Source of the DNA: Verrucomicrobiota bacterium
GTDB lineage: Bacteria; Verrucomicrobiota; Verrucomicrobiia; Opitutales; Opitutaceae
DNA: 6,128 bases
Direction of reading: 5' to 3'
Assembly (NCBI GenBank): GCA_030916665.1
Contig: JAUPWC010000015.1
Coordinates: 1-6,128, forward strand
Shown here: positions 1-6,088 of the stretch, one piece after another
Position numbering within the stretch: the first letter of the stretch is position 1
Layout of the letters: each line of letters begins with the position of its first letter
Translations under genes and position numbers: made by a program
The notes under the pieces: generated by a model
What the model was told of the DNA's origin: nothing
The model's database searches: none
The model's input: only the letters and a program-made list of their open reading frames with translations

Positions 1-228
1 CGCGAAATCTGGGAGGGCGGGGAGGGAGAAAGTCTCTCCGTGGCGGGAGCGACCTATCACGTCGAGCGGATCCGGTTCGACCCGGCGGAGGTAACGCTGG
101 TCAGATCCGCGCCCGGCCGGCTTCCCGAGTCGATCATCCTCCGGCTGGCATCGGATGCAGAACCGCAGCCCGCGGCAGCGGACGCTTCGGGCGGCGAACC
201 GGTCCGGGTGGCGGCCCGCCGCGAGTAA
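1..228 (+). CDS. C-terminal fragment of a probable pilus/secretion inner-membrane protein (PilP/GspC-like or Amuc_1099-like), 5' end outside window
   Basis: The frame is open from the first base and ends at TAA 226-228, giving 75 residues of a protein whose start lies outside the window. The visible part has a short beta-rich core containing VAGATYHVERIRFDPAEVTL and then ESIILRL. It ends in an Ala/Pro-rich, probably disordered tail finishing in AARRE. The pattern of a 'gets-x-V-x-x-I' strand, an acidic turn and an 'EVTLV' strand resembles the C-terminal beta domain of PilP/GspC-type proteins, which sit in the inner membrane and contact the secretin in the periplasm. The secretin gene starts 10 bases downstream, which fits an operon. 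In Verrucomicrobiota pilus-like loci the secretin is commonly next to an Amuc_1099-family protein, so that is my preferred identity. The similarity is short and judged by eye. An ATG/GTG start within the visible part (GTG at 40) is unlikely to be the true start because coding continues upstream of it. Confidence 0.6.
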   Translation, partial: REIWEGGEGESLSVAGATYHVERIRFDPAEVTLVRSAPGRLPESIILRLASDAEPQPAAADASGGEPVRVAARRE

Positions 229-238
229 TTTTTCAATC

Positions 239-2014
239 ATGAGCGCAACTTCACGCAGAATCACCCCGACGATCATTTGGCTCAGCCTTTGGGCGCTTCT
301 CCCGCTGCCGGCCCAGCAGCCTGCAGCGGGCGAACGTGCGCATGCCGGCGCAGAGTTGTTACGGGAGGTGGATGCGGCGTGGCGGCTGCCGGTGCCGGAA
401 AACCCCGCTGCGACAGACGCGTCGGGGCTGGACACGGCTTCGCCGCTAAAGCGGAAACTGGAGGCCATCGTCCTGCCCAGCGTGAACTTCAGCGCGATGG
501 AGCTCAACCGGGTGGCGCCCACGCTCAGCCTGATTTCGATGGAGTTCGATCCGGCGCAGAGCGGTCCGAAGGGCGTGAACATCGTCGTGCTCGATCCGGC
601 CAACACGAATCCGAAGATCAGCCTCACCCTGCGCGACATGTCGCTGAAGCGGGTGCTGGACTTCGTGGCGCGCGCGGCAGGGTGTGAATACGAGGTGCAG
701 GCCGACGCCGTCGTGTTGCGTCCGGTCGGCGGAGTGAAGGAGCTGGAGACGCGTTTCCATGCGGTGTCGCGCTCCACCGTGCTGCGCATGACCGGGCGGG
801 CCGCCAACCAGAACACAACCGCCCCGGCCGCGCCGCCGCCGGACGTCGAGGCCGAGGGTCGCGCGATCCGCATGTTCCTGCAGCTGGCGGGCGTGGACTT
901 CGACGGCATCCCGGGCAGCACGCTGGCGTTTGACGGCTCCCAGATCATCGCCACGCAGACGCCGCGCAATCTGCAGCGCCTCGCCAACATCCTGGCGCGC
1001 TACCGCGACGTGCGGCAGGTTGAGATCGAGGCGAAGTTCATGGAGGTGCAGCAGGGCGCGCTCGAGGAACTCGGCGTGCAGTGGAACCTCGCCACCAAGA
1101 CCGCGCAGCTGAACGGCACCGACGGGCGCTACACCACGGCGGGCGGCGTCACCCGGACGCTCGGCGAGGCGTTTCGCAATGCGACCTCGACGCAGCAGAT
1201 CTCCATCTCCGGCGAGGGTCAGCCCGAGGGCGGGCTCAACCTGCCGGCGGCGGCGCCGTCCATTCCCGGCGGGGTGATGCTTGGGACCGGGGTCGGGCCG
1301 CTGGCGAACATCACCGGCAGCATCGGGCAGTTCGACGTGAACGCCATCGTGCGCGCCCTCTCGCAGCAAAGCGGCACGGAACTGCTGAGCGCGCCCCGGC
1401 TCACCGTGCTGTCGGGCAATCCCGCCACCATCACCGTCGCGCAGGAGATGCGCTATCCGCAGAGCTACGGGCAGATCCAGTCGCAGGTCGGCACCGGCAG
1501 CATCTCCGGCGGCGGTTCGGCGGGCGTCTCTATCACCTCGGGCACGCCGCAGGAGTTCACGACGCGCAACATCGGCGTGGAGCTGCGCGTCACGCCGACG
1601 GTGGAGGAGGACAACCGCAGCATCAGCCTCGACCTGAATCCCAAGGTCACGGAGTTCGAGGGTTTCGTGGAATACGGCGGCCCGAGCGTGGCGATCTCCG
1701 GCGGCACCACGGTAACGGTGCCACCGGGCTTTTATCAGCCGATCTTCGCTGTGCGCGAAGTCACGACGCGGGTGACACTGTGGGACGGGGCGACGCTCAT
1801 CATGGGCGGGCTCACGCGTGAGGACGTGAAAAAGGTGAACGACAAGGTTCCCATTCTAGGCAGCGTGCCGATCATCGGGCGGTTGTTCCGGACGAAGGGC
1901 GAGAGCACGCAGAAGCGAAATCTGCTGATCTTCGTCACGGCCAACCTCGTCACCCCCGGTGGCGCTCGCACGGCCCCGGGGGTGGCGGCGGCTGAACCGG
2001 TGGATGGAAAATAG
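239..2014 (+). CDS. Secretin (GspD/PilQ superfamily), Amuc_1098-like type IV pilus outer-membrane channel
   Basis: This encodes a 591-residue outer-membrane channel of a type IV pilus-like or type II secretion-like machine. I chose ATG 239 because it gives a clear Sec signal peptide: MSATSRR, a hydrophobic stretch IIWLSLWALLPL, and a likely cut after LPA (about residue 25). The upstream ATG at 155 would bury this signal and overlap the previous gene. There is no lipobox cysteine. Residues about 72-165 form an N0/STN-like domain with IVLPSVNFS, DPANTNPKISLTLRDMSLKR and VLDFVARAAG, the hallmark of Amuc_1098-type secretins. Residues about 205-260 resemble an N1-type ring domain (FLQLAGVDFDG...NLQRLANILARY). 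KFMEVQQGALEELGVQW leads into the secretin beta-barrel domain at about 360-573, which contains LLSAPRLTVLSG, a Gly/Ser-rich gate loop near 415-435, and the canonical VPILGSVPIIGRLFR followed by LLIFVTANLVTP. The Ala/Pro-rich tail is short. The gene is probably co-transcribed with the fragment upstream. Secretin identity is near certain; the subfamily is by eye. Confidence 0.93.
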   Translation: MSATSRRITPTIIWLSLWALLPLPAQQPAAGERAHAGAELLREVDAAWRLPVPENPAATDASGLDTASPLKRKLEAIVLPSVNFSAMELNRVAPTLSLISMEFDPAQSGPKGVNIVVLDPANTNPKISLTLRDMSLKRVLDFVARAAGCEYEVQADAVVLRPVGGVKELETRFHAVSRSTVLRMTGRAANQNTTAPAAPPPDVEAEGRAIRMFLQLAGVDFDGIPGSTLAFDGSQIIATQTPRNLQRLANILARYRDVRQVEIEAKFMEVQQGALEELGVQWNLATKTAQLNGTDGRYTTAGGVTRTLGEAFRNATSTQQISISGEGQPEGGLNLPAAAPSIPGGVMLGTGVGPLANITGSIGQFDVNAIVRALSQQSGTELLSAPRLTVLSGNPATITVAQEMRYPQSYGQIQSQVGTGSISGGGSAGVSITSGTPQEFTTRNIGVELRVTPTVEEDNRSISLDLNPKVTEFEGFVEYGGPSVAISGGTTVTVPPGFYQPIFAVREVTTRVTLWDGATLIMGGLTREDVKKVNDKVPILGSVPIIGRLFRTKGESTQKRNLLIFVTANLVTPGGARTAPGVAAAEPVDGK

Positions 2015-2050
2015 GTTTACGCGTCTGTGCGTTTCGTTTTCCGTCGGCTG

Positions 2051-2935
2051 ATGTCGAAATGGCTCTTGGTGGACGGATTCAACATGGCGTTCCGGGCATT
2101 CTACGGAATGCCGGAGCTAACCCGTGCCGACGGGTTTCCGACGGGCGCGTTGCACGGCTGGGTGAAGACAATGTGGAAGCTGCAGGACCAGGAGAAGCCT
2201 GACGGCATGCTGGTGTTTTTCGATCTCGGCGGCTCGCAAGACCGGCTCGCTTTGCACCCCGAATACAAGGCGCAGCGCAAGGAAACGCCCGAGCCGCTGG
2301 AGCAGCAAATTCCCGTGATCAAGGACCTCACCCGCGCGATGGGGCTGGTAGGCGTGGAACTGGACGGCGTGGAGTCGGACGACCTGCTGGCTTCGCAGGC
2401 GCGGATGCTGGCCTCCGCCGGACACGACGTGCTGATCGTGAGCGCGGACAAGGATTTCGCCCAGTGTGTGAACGATCGCATCAAAATCCTTCAGCCGCCG
2501 CCGACTGCGAATCCCAAGCTCGGCTGGCGCCTGATGGACGCGGCCGGCGTCGTGGAAAAGTTCGGCGTGCCGCCCTCGCAGATCGCCGAATACCTCGCGC
2601 TCATCGGCGACACCTCCGACAACATTCCCGGCATTGATGGCGTCGGCCCGAAAACGGCGGCCAAGTGGTTCGCCGAGTTTCAGAGCCTGGAGGGTATCAT
2701 CGCCGCGGCCGGCAACCTGAAGCCGGATCGTTTTCGTGAGGCCGTCGCGAAGGATGCGGAGCGACTGCGCCTCAATCTGAGACTGACGAGCCTGAGCGGA
2801 AAGTCGGCTCTGCCGCACGTCGGATCGGGCGAGCCGCAGGTGGCGAAACTGCTCCAGTTGCTCGAAGCGATGGAGATGCGATCCACGCTGGTCGAGGCCC
2901 AGAAACGCTATTCCGGGCAGGCGGAGTTGTTCTGA
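2051..2935 (+). CDS. Stand-alone 5'-3' exonuclease / flap endonuclease (PolA N-terminal-domain type), no polymerase domain
   Basis: This 294-residue protein is a structure-specific 5' nuclease expected to remove flaps and RNA primers in the cytoplasm. All metal-binding acidic positions of the bacterial FEN family are visible: D8 (LLVDGFN), D58 (FFDLGG), E108/D110/D111 (GVESDD), D133 and D135 (SADKDF), and D187 and D190 (GDTSDNIPG). The helix-hairpin-helix DNA-binding turn GIDGVGPKTA follows at about 194-203. Because both D187 and D190 are present, it is unlike E. coli ExoIX (Xni), which as I recall lacks part of the second metal site. The protein stops about 90 residues after this motif, so it is only the nuclease module and carries no 3'-5' exonuclease or polymerase domain. 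I prefer ATG 2051, which starts MSKWLLVDGFN as in the family. A GTG at 2027 would add eight residues (MRFVFRRL) with no support. It starts 36 bases after the secretin stop, so read-through transcription is likely. The family is certain; the cellular role is not. Confidence 0.93.
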   Translation: MSKWLLVDGFNMAFRAFYGMPELTRADGFPTGALHGWVKTMWKLQDQEKPDGMLVFFDLGGSQDRLALHPEYKAQRKETPEPLEQQIPVIKDLTRAMGLVGVELDGVESDDLLASQARMLASAGHDVLIVSADKDFAQCVNDRIKILQPPPTANPKLGWRLMDAAGVVEKFGVPPSQIAEYLALIGDTSDNIPGIDGVGPKTAAKWFAEFQSLEGIIAAAGNLKPDRFREAVAKDAERLRLNLRLTSLSGKSALPHVGSGEPQVAKLLQLLEAMEMRSTLVEAQKRYSGQAELF

Positions 2936-2993
2936 AACAGTGGCCGACTAACCATTTCCAATAATCTCATGGCCGCTTTGCGCGGTGGAAAGC

Positions 2994-3071
2994 GGGATCG
3001 TTCGCTTCGCTCAGGATGACAGGAATGGGGAAATCCACACGGGCGTCATTCTGAGCGAAGCGAAGAATCCA
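2994..3071. repeat. Inverted pair of GAGCGAAGCGAA-type dispersed intergenic repeats
   Basis: Two 27-base arms, 2994-3020 and 3045-3071, are reverse complements at 23 of 27 positions, separated by 24 bases. Each carries the core GAGCGAAGCGAA with a flank close to GTCATYCTGA on one side and ATCC on the other. From memory, this motif recurs in intergenic DNA of many unrelated bacteria and often produces spurious peptides such as ILRFAQND and VILSEA. Both appear when the minus strand is translated here, and I therefore do not call a gene. Head-to-head pairing would allow a long hairpin in RNA or single-stranded DNA, as in BIME/REP-type elements. It lies between two converging genes, where such elements usually collect. 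There is no T-run, so it is not a classic terminator for the nuclease gene. It might still protect transcript ends or slow transcription. Confidence 0.75.
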
Positions 3072-3123
3072 GAAAGTGGCGTTCCGATGCGCTATGCCGC
3101 CGGGCGCCGGGTTCCTTGCGGGC

Positions 3124-3156
3124 AATAAGAAAACCGCGGCAAGGTTTCCGCGGCTT
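3124..3156 (-). terminator. Rho-independent terminator of the response regulator gene
   Basis: Read on the minus strand, AAGCCGCGG pairs with CCGCGGTTT across an 8-base loop, giving a 9-bp stem (plus-strand arms 3131-3139 and 3148-3156) with one G-U wobble and a six-pair GC core. TTTTCTTATT follows at the 3' side of the stem (plus-strand bases 3124-3133). It begins 30 bases after the regulator's stop codon, the expected place. On the plus strand the hairpin is not followed by a T-run, so it would act in one direction only. Confidence 0.7.
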
Positions 3157-3186
3157 AAGAAAGATCGACTGTTCTTCATGGACTGC

Positions 3187-3927
3187 TCAGGACGCGGCCG
3201 CGGGCGGCTCGAAGATGTAGCCGATGCCGTGGACGGTCTTGAAACAGTCGAGGGAGATGCCGTTCTTGTCGAAGGCGGCGCGCACTTTCACGATGTATTG
3301 GTCGAGCGAGCGGCTGCGGATGTCGGCGTGGATGCCCCAGACCGAGTGGATCAGTTCCTTGCGTGTGATCACGATGTTCCGATGGGTGTGCAGGTAGGCG
3401 ATGATACCAAGCTCCTTGCGTCCGGTCTTGAAGGTGGTGCCGCTCGGGAATTCGATCTCCAGCCTTTCGGGATGAACCTTGGTGCCGAGAAATTCGAAGG
3501 GGCCGTCGATCGTGCGCAGGTTCTTGGTGACGTTGAAATCGGTGTGGCCCTCGGTGCGGCGCAGCACGGCGCGGATACGCGCGACCAGTTCGGTGTAGCT
3601 GAAAGGCTTGGTGATGTAGTCGTCGCCGCCGAGGTTGAGACCTTGGATCTTCGCCTCGTCGTGGGTGTTGGCGGTGAGAAAAATAACTGGTGTGTTGATG
3701 TCCTCGGACTTCAGCTGCTTGATGAGTTCGAAGCCGTTGCCGTCGGGCAGATTGACGTCGAGCAGGATGAGGTTCGCGAAATTGTTCTGCAGAAACCGCA
3801 GGGCTGGAGCGACGCGCTGGTAGGTCTGCACGTTCATACCGGCCTCCTCCAAGTGCGTGGCGATCAGTTGGGCGAGTTCGAGTTCGTCTTCGACCACGAC
3901 GATCAGGGGGCGGGGTTCGGCGCACAT
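3187..3927 (-). CDS. Two-component response regulator, OmpR/PhoB family (receiver plus winged-helix DNA-binding domain)
   Basis: This encodes a 246-residue DNA-binding transcription regulator controlled by phosphorylation. The receiver domain (about 7-123) has the acidic pocket E13-D14 (VVVEDE), phospho-acceptor D57 (LILLDVNLPDG), switch residue T85 (FLTA) and K107 (YITKPF). The C-terminal winged helix (about 135-240) shows GRKELGIIAYLHTHRN, VITRKELIHSVWG, the recognition-helix region SRSLDQYIVKVRAAF, and the wing ending TVHGIGYIFEP. Where classic PhoB/OmpR members often have RTVDVHI, this one has SRSLDQYI, so its DNA target may be unusual. The start at 3925-3927 places the receiver's first strand at the normal distance. 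No histidine kinase is in the window, so it looks like an orphan or is paired elsewhere. It is transcribed away from aguBA and ends at its own terminator. A near-consensus promoter lies about 35-60 bases upstream. The leader next to the ATG is pyrimidine-rich with no Shine-Dalgarno sequence. The family is certain; target genes and signal are unknown. Confidence 0.95.
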   Translation of the reverse strand: MCAEPRPLIVVVEDELELAQLIATHLEEAGMNVQTYQRVAPALRFLQNNFANLILLDVNLPDGNGFELIKQLKSEDINTPVIFLTANTHDEAKIQGLNLGGDDYITKPFSYTELVARIRAVLRRTEGHTDFNVTKNLRTIDGPFEFLGTKVHPERLEIEFPSGTTFKTGRKELGIIAYLHTHRNIVITRKELIHSVWGIHADIRSRSLDQYIVKVRAAFDKNGISLDCFKTVHGIGYIFEPPAAAS

Positions 3928-3960
3928 AGGGTGTGGGGGCTGAGGGGAGGGACGAGGATG

Positions 3961-3988
3961 TTTTTACAATTCACAGGCCGCTTGTCAA
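3961..3988 (-). promoter_or_regulatory. Sigma-70-type promoter for the response regulator
   Basis: On the minus strand, a perfect -35 hexamer TTGACA (plus-strand 3983-3988) is followed after 16 bases by TAAAAA (plus-strand 3961-3966), which matches 4 of 6 positions of TATAAT. Transcription would begin near 3953-3955, leaving a 5' leader of about 26-28 bases before the ATG at 3927. The -35 overlaps a CTTGTC copy (3981-3986), one of two in this divergent region, so a bound protein could affect the promoter. The -10 match is imperfect and the spacer is one base short of optimal. Confidence 0.5.
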
Positions 3989-4057
3989 AGCCAAGTTACA
4001 CCCCTCCTTAACCTGAGAAAACTTGTCTTAATCGGCTCCGGAACCTTCGCTCCGCGC
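3989..4057 (+). promoter_or_regulatory. Upstream control region of aguBA, with short repeated motifs
   Basis: aguB must be transcribed from within or just beyond this region, because the gene upstream points the other way. I see no convincing -35/-10 pair on the plus strand. The best -10-like string is CTTAAT around 4027-4032, without a good partner. The region does contain CAAGTT (3992-3997) and its inverse AACTTG (4020-4025), 22 bases apart. A second copy of CTTGTC at 4022-4027 repeats the one at 3981-3986 at a distance of 41 bases, close to four helical turns. These short matches could be operator halves or chance. The bases just before the aguB ATG contain no Shine-Dalgarno motif. Confidence 0.3.
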
Positions 4058-4933
4058 ATGAAGACCACCATCGGACTGCTCCAGCACGCCTGCACGCGTG
4101 ATCCGGCGCAGAATCTCAAGAAAACCCTAGCCCTGACGGAGCAGGCGGCGCGGCGCGGCGCCAAGATCATCTGCACGCAGGAGTTGTTCCGCTCCCAATA
4201 TTTCTGCCAGAGCGAGGATCACGAGAATTTCAAGTTGGCGGAGGCGATTCCTGGGCCGAGCACGGTAGCGTTTCAGAAACTGGCCAAGAAGCACAAGGTG
4301 GTGATTGTGGCCTCGTTGTTCGAGAAGCGGGCCGGCGGGCTGTATCACAACACGGCGGTCATCATCGACGCCGACGGCAAGCTGCTGGGCATCTACCGAA
4401 AGATGCACATCCCCGACGATCCGCTCTACTACGAAAAATTCTACTTCACGCCCGGCGACACGGGCTTTCGCGCGTGGCAGACGAAATACGGCAAGATCGG
4501 TGTGCTGATCTGCTGGGACCAGTGGTATCCGGAGGGCGCGCGGCTCACCGCACTGCAGGGTGCGGAAATTTTGTTCTACCCGACCGCCATCGGCTGGCAC
4601 CCGAAGGAGAAAGCCAAATACGGTGCGAACCAGCACGGTGCGTGGGAAACCATCCAGCGTGCGCACGGCGTGGCCAACGGTTGCTTCGTCGCGGTGACCA
4701 ACCGCATCGGCACCGAGACGCCCGTTGGTGGTGACGGCATCGAGTTCTGGGGCCAGAGCTTCGTGAGCGGCACCAGTGGCGAAATTCTCGCCAAGGGGAG
4801 TGTGGACCGGGAGGAAATCCTGCTCGTGCCGGTGGACCTCGCCAGCGTGGACACCACGCGCACACACTGGCCGTTTCTGCGCGACCGGCGCATCGACGCC
4901 TACGGGGACATCACGAAACGTTTCATCGACTGA
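4058..4933 (+). CDS. aguB: N-carbamoylputrescine amidase (nitrilase superfamily)
   Basis: This 291-residue cytoplasmic hydrolase converts N-carbamoylputrescine to putrescine, CO2 and ammonia, the last step of the agmatine route to putrescine. The nitrilase Glu-Lys-Cys triad is visible as E42 (CTQELF), K115 (YRKMHIPDD) and C152 (LICWDQWYPEGAR). Family-specific stretches include FRSQYFCQ, DPLYYEKFYFTPGDTGF, YPTAIGWHP and the C-terminal THWPFLRDRRIDAYGDI, and I associate these with AguB rather than with other nitrilases such as beta-ureidopropionase. The length is typical and the protein begins at the first beta strand (MKTTIGLLQH), supporting ATG 4058. Agmatine deiminase follows after 2 bases, which makes the substrate assignment strong. 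No Shine-Dalgarno motif precedes the ATG. Confidence 0.95.
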   Translation: MKTTIGLLQHACTRDPAQNLKKTLALTEQAARRGAKIICTQELFRSQYFCQSEDHENFKLAEAIPGPSTVAFQKLAKKHKVVIVASLFEKRAGGLYHNTAVIIDADGKLLGIYRKMHIPDDPLYYEKFYFTPGDTGFRAWQTKYGKIGVLICWDQWYPEGARLTALQGAEILFYPTAIGWHPKEKAKYGANQHGAWETIQRAHGVANGCFVAVTNRIGTETPVGGDGIEFWGQSFVSGTSGEILAKGSVDREEILLVPVDLASVDTTRTHWPFLRDRRIDAYGDITKRFID

Positions 4934-4935
4934 CC

Positions 4936-5985
4936 ATGGCTGCCAAGAAAACCCCGGCCTCTCTGGGCTTCCGCATGCCGGCCGAGTGGGAACCGCAGGA
5001 AGCGGTCTGGCTTTCGTGGCCGCACAACCGCGCGACCTGGCCGGGGCTGTTTCGTCCGATTCCTTATGTGTTCGCGGAGATCGTGAAGCAGATCAGCCGG
5101 TTCGAAGACGTGCGCCTCAACTGCGCCGCCCAGCTCCAGCCGCGGGCGAAGCGCCTGTGCGCCAAAGCCGGTGCGGACATGACCCGCGTCAAGTTCTACA
5201 ACCACCCGACCAACGACACCTGGTGCCGCGACCACGGACCGATCTTTGTGAAACACCGCCGCACCGGCGAGGTGGCGGTGACCGACTGGGTTCACAACGC
5301 CTGGGGCGGGAAGTATCCGCCCTACGATCTCGACAACCAGATTCCTCCGCGCATCGCGCGCGCGCTGAAATTGCGTCGCTTCGAAAACGACATGGTCCTC
5401 GAGGGCGGCTCGATCGACGTGAACGGGGCCGGCTTGCTGCTCACGAGCGAGCAGTGTCTCTTGAACAAGAACCGCAACCCGCGGCTCTTCCGCAGCGACA
5501 TCGAGCAGAACCTGCGCGATTTTCTCGGCGTGGAGCAGATCCTGTGGGTGGGGGAGGGGATCGTGGGCGATGATACCGACGGGCACATCGACGACATCAC
5601 GCGATTCTTCAAAGCCGACGGCTTCATCACCTGCGTGGAGCCGAACCGGCGCGATCCGAACCACAAGCTGCTCGCCAAGAACCTGGAGCGTCTGCGCGGC
5701 TTCCGCACGCCGGCGGGAAAGAAGTTCACCATTGTCGAGCTGCCGATGCCGAAGCCGTTTGGCTTTCGCGGGCAGCAGGTGCCGGCGAGCTACGCGAATT
5801 TTCTCATCCTCAACGGCGCGGTGCTTGTGCCGCAGTTCCGTCAGCCGAAACGTGATGCCGCGGCGCGGGAGATAATCGGGAACTGTTTCCCGGAGCGTGA
5901 GGTCGTGCCCGTTGACTGCTATCACCTGATCTGGGGTCTCGGCACCCTGCACTGCATTTCCCAACAGCAACCCGCCTCCGCTTAG
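4936..5985 (+). CDS. aguA: Agmatine deiminase (agmatine iminohydrolase)
   Basis: This 349-residue enzyme hydrolyses agmatine to N-carbamoylputrescine and ammonia, supplying the substrate of the amidase encoded just upstream. It belongs to the guanidino-group-modifying (peptidylarginine deiminase-like) fold. The active-site elements appear in order: WCRDHGP with D99, LEGGSID with E156, DGHIDD with H217, and the nucleophile C340 in GLGTLHCISQQQP near the C terminus. FRMPAEWEPQEAVWLSWPHN at 12-31 is the characteristic start of the family. The length agrees with bacterial AguA. The ATG lies 2 bases after the aguB stop codon with no Shine-Dalgarno motif, so translation is probably coupled to aguB. 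Arginine decarboxylase, needed to make agmatine, is not in the window. The short PASA tail after the catalytic cysteine is unremarkable. Confidence 0.96.
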   Translation: MAAKKTPASLGFRMPAEWEPQEAVWLSWPHNRATWPGLFRPIPYVFAEIVKQISRFEDVRLNCAAQLQPRAKRLCAKAGADMTRVKFYNHPTNDTWCRDHGPIFVKHRRTGEVAVTDWVHNAWGGKYPPYDLDNQIPPRIARALKLRRFENDMVLEGGSIDVNGAGLLLTSEQCLLNKNRNPRLFRSDIEQNLRDFLGVEQILWVGEGIVGDDTDGHIDDITRFFKADGFITCVEPNRRDPNHKLLAKNLERLRGFRTPAGKKFTIVELPMPKPFGFRGQQVPASYANFLILNGAVLVPQFRQPKRDAAAREIIGNCFPEREVVPVDCYHLIWGLGTLHCISQQQPASA

Positions 5986-6008
5986 CCGGAACGATGCAGT
6001 TGAAGTGG

Positions 6009-6088
6009 TGCCGCCGTTTGGGAAGTGATTGGGATTGATGAAAAAGAACCAATCGGAGGGCGACGGCCCGCTTCACCAAACGGTGGCA
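6009..6088. repeat. Nested inverted repeat after aguA, possible operon terminator or structured RNA
   Basis: TGCCGCCGTTTGG at 6009-6021 is complementary to CCAAACGGTGGCA at 6076-6088 at 12 of 13 positions. The odd pair is a G-U wobble in RNA, so a 13-bp stem can form. Inside it, GATTGG (6027-6032) pairs with CCAATC (6049-6054), giving a second stem around the AT-rich loop with GATGAAAAAGAA. The structure begins 24 bases after the aguA stop. No T-run follows 6088, so it is not a textbook intrinsic terminator. Alternatives are a small palindromic mobile element, a transcript-stabilising hairpin, or the 5' part of an RNA gene. No open frame is convincing from 5986 to the window end. A further short inverted pair, CGGCG (6109-6113) and CGCCG (6124-6128), lies at the very edge. 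Confidence 0.5.

Noticed and set aside
155..238. N-terminal extension of the secretin from ATG 155
   Set aside because: It would overlap the preceding gene by 74 bases in another frame and place 28 Arg-rich residues ahead of a clear signal peptide. ATG 239 gives the expected secretin N terminus.
446..1369. Long minus-strand open frame (307 codons) inside the secretin gene
   Set aside because: It is antisense to a well-supported gene. High GC keeps stop codons rare in the opposite frames, and the translation is Arg/His-rich with no recognisable motif.
2027..2050. GTG 2027 as start of the 5' nuclease
   Set aside because: It adds MRFVFRRL with no family counterpart. ATG 2051 starts directly at the first conserved strand.
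2994..3071. CRISPR-like or attachment-site reading of the repeated arms
   Set aside because: Only two arms are present and they are inverted, not direct, with no unique spacers in series and no cas or integrase gene nearby.
2967..3179. Minus-strand 70-codon open frame containing ILRFAQND and VILSEA peptides
   Set aside because: It is the translation of the two dispersed repeat arms plus the terminator. These peptides are a familiar false-gene signature of this repeat, and there is no start signal or domain.
3076..4011. Plus-strand 311-codon open frame opposite the response regulator
   Set aside because: The regulator on the minus strand has all receiver and winged-helix motifs. This frame is its mirror and runs through the terminator and promoter.
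4900..5970. Minus-strand 356-codon open frame opposite aguA
   Set aside because: The aguA frame carries every catalytic motif. The antisense frame has a shadow composition (many His, Arg and Val) and no domain.
5810..6079. Minus-strand 89-codon open frame across the aguA end and downstream hairpin
   Set aside because: It overlaps the conserved aguA C terminus and the inverted repeat, is Arg/Ser-rich, and shows no start signal or motif.
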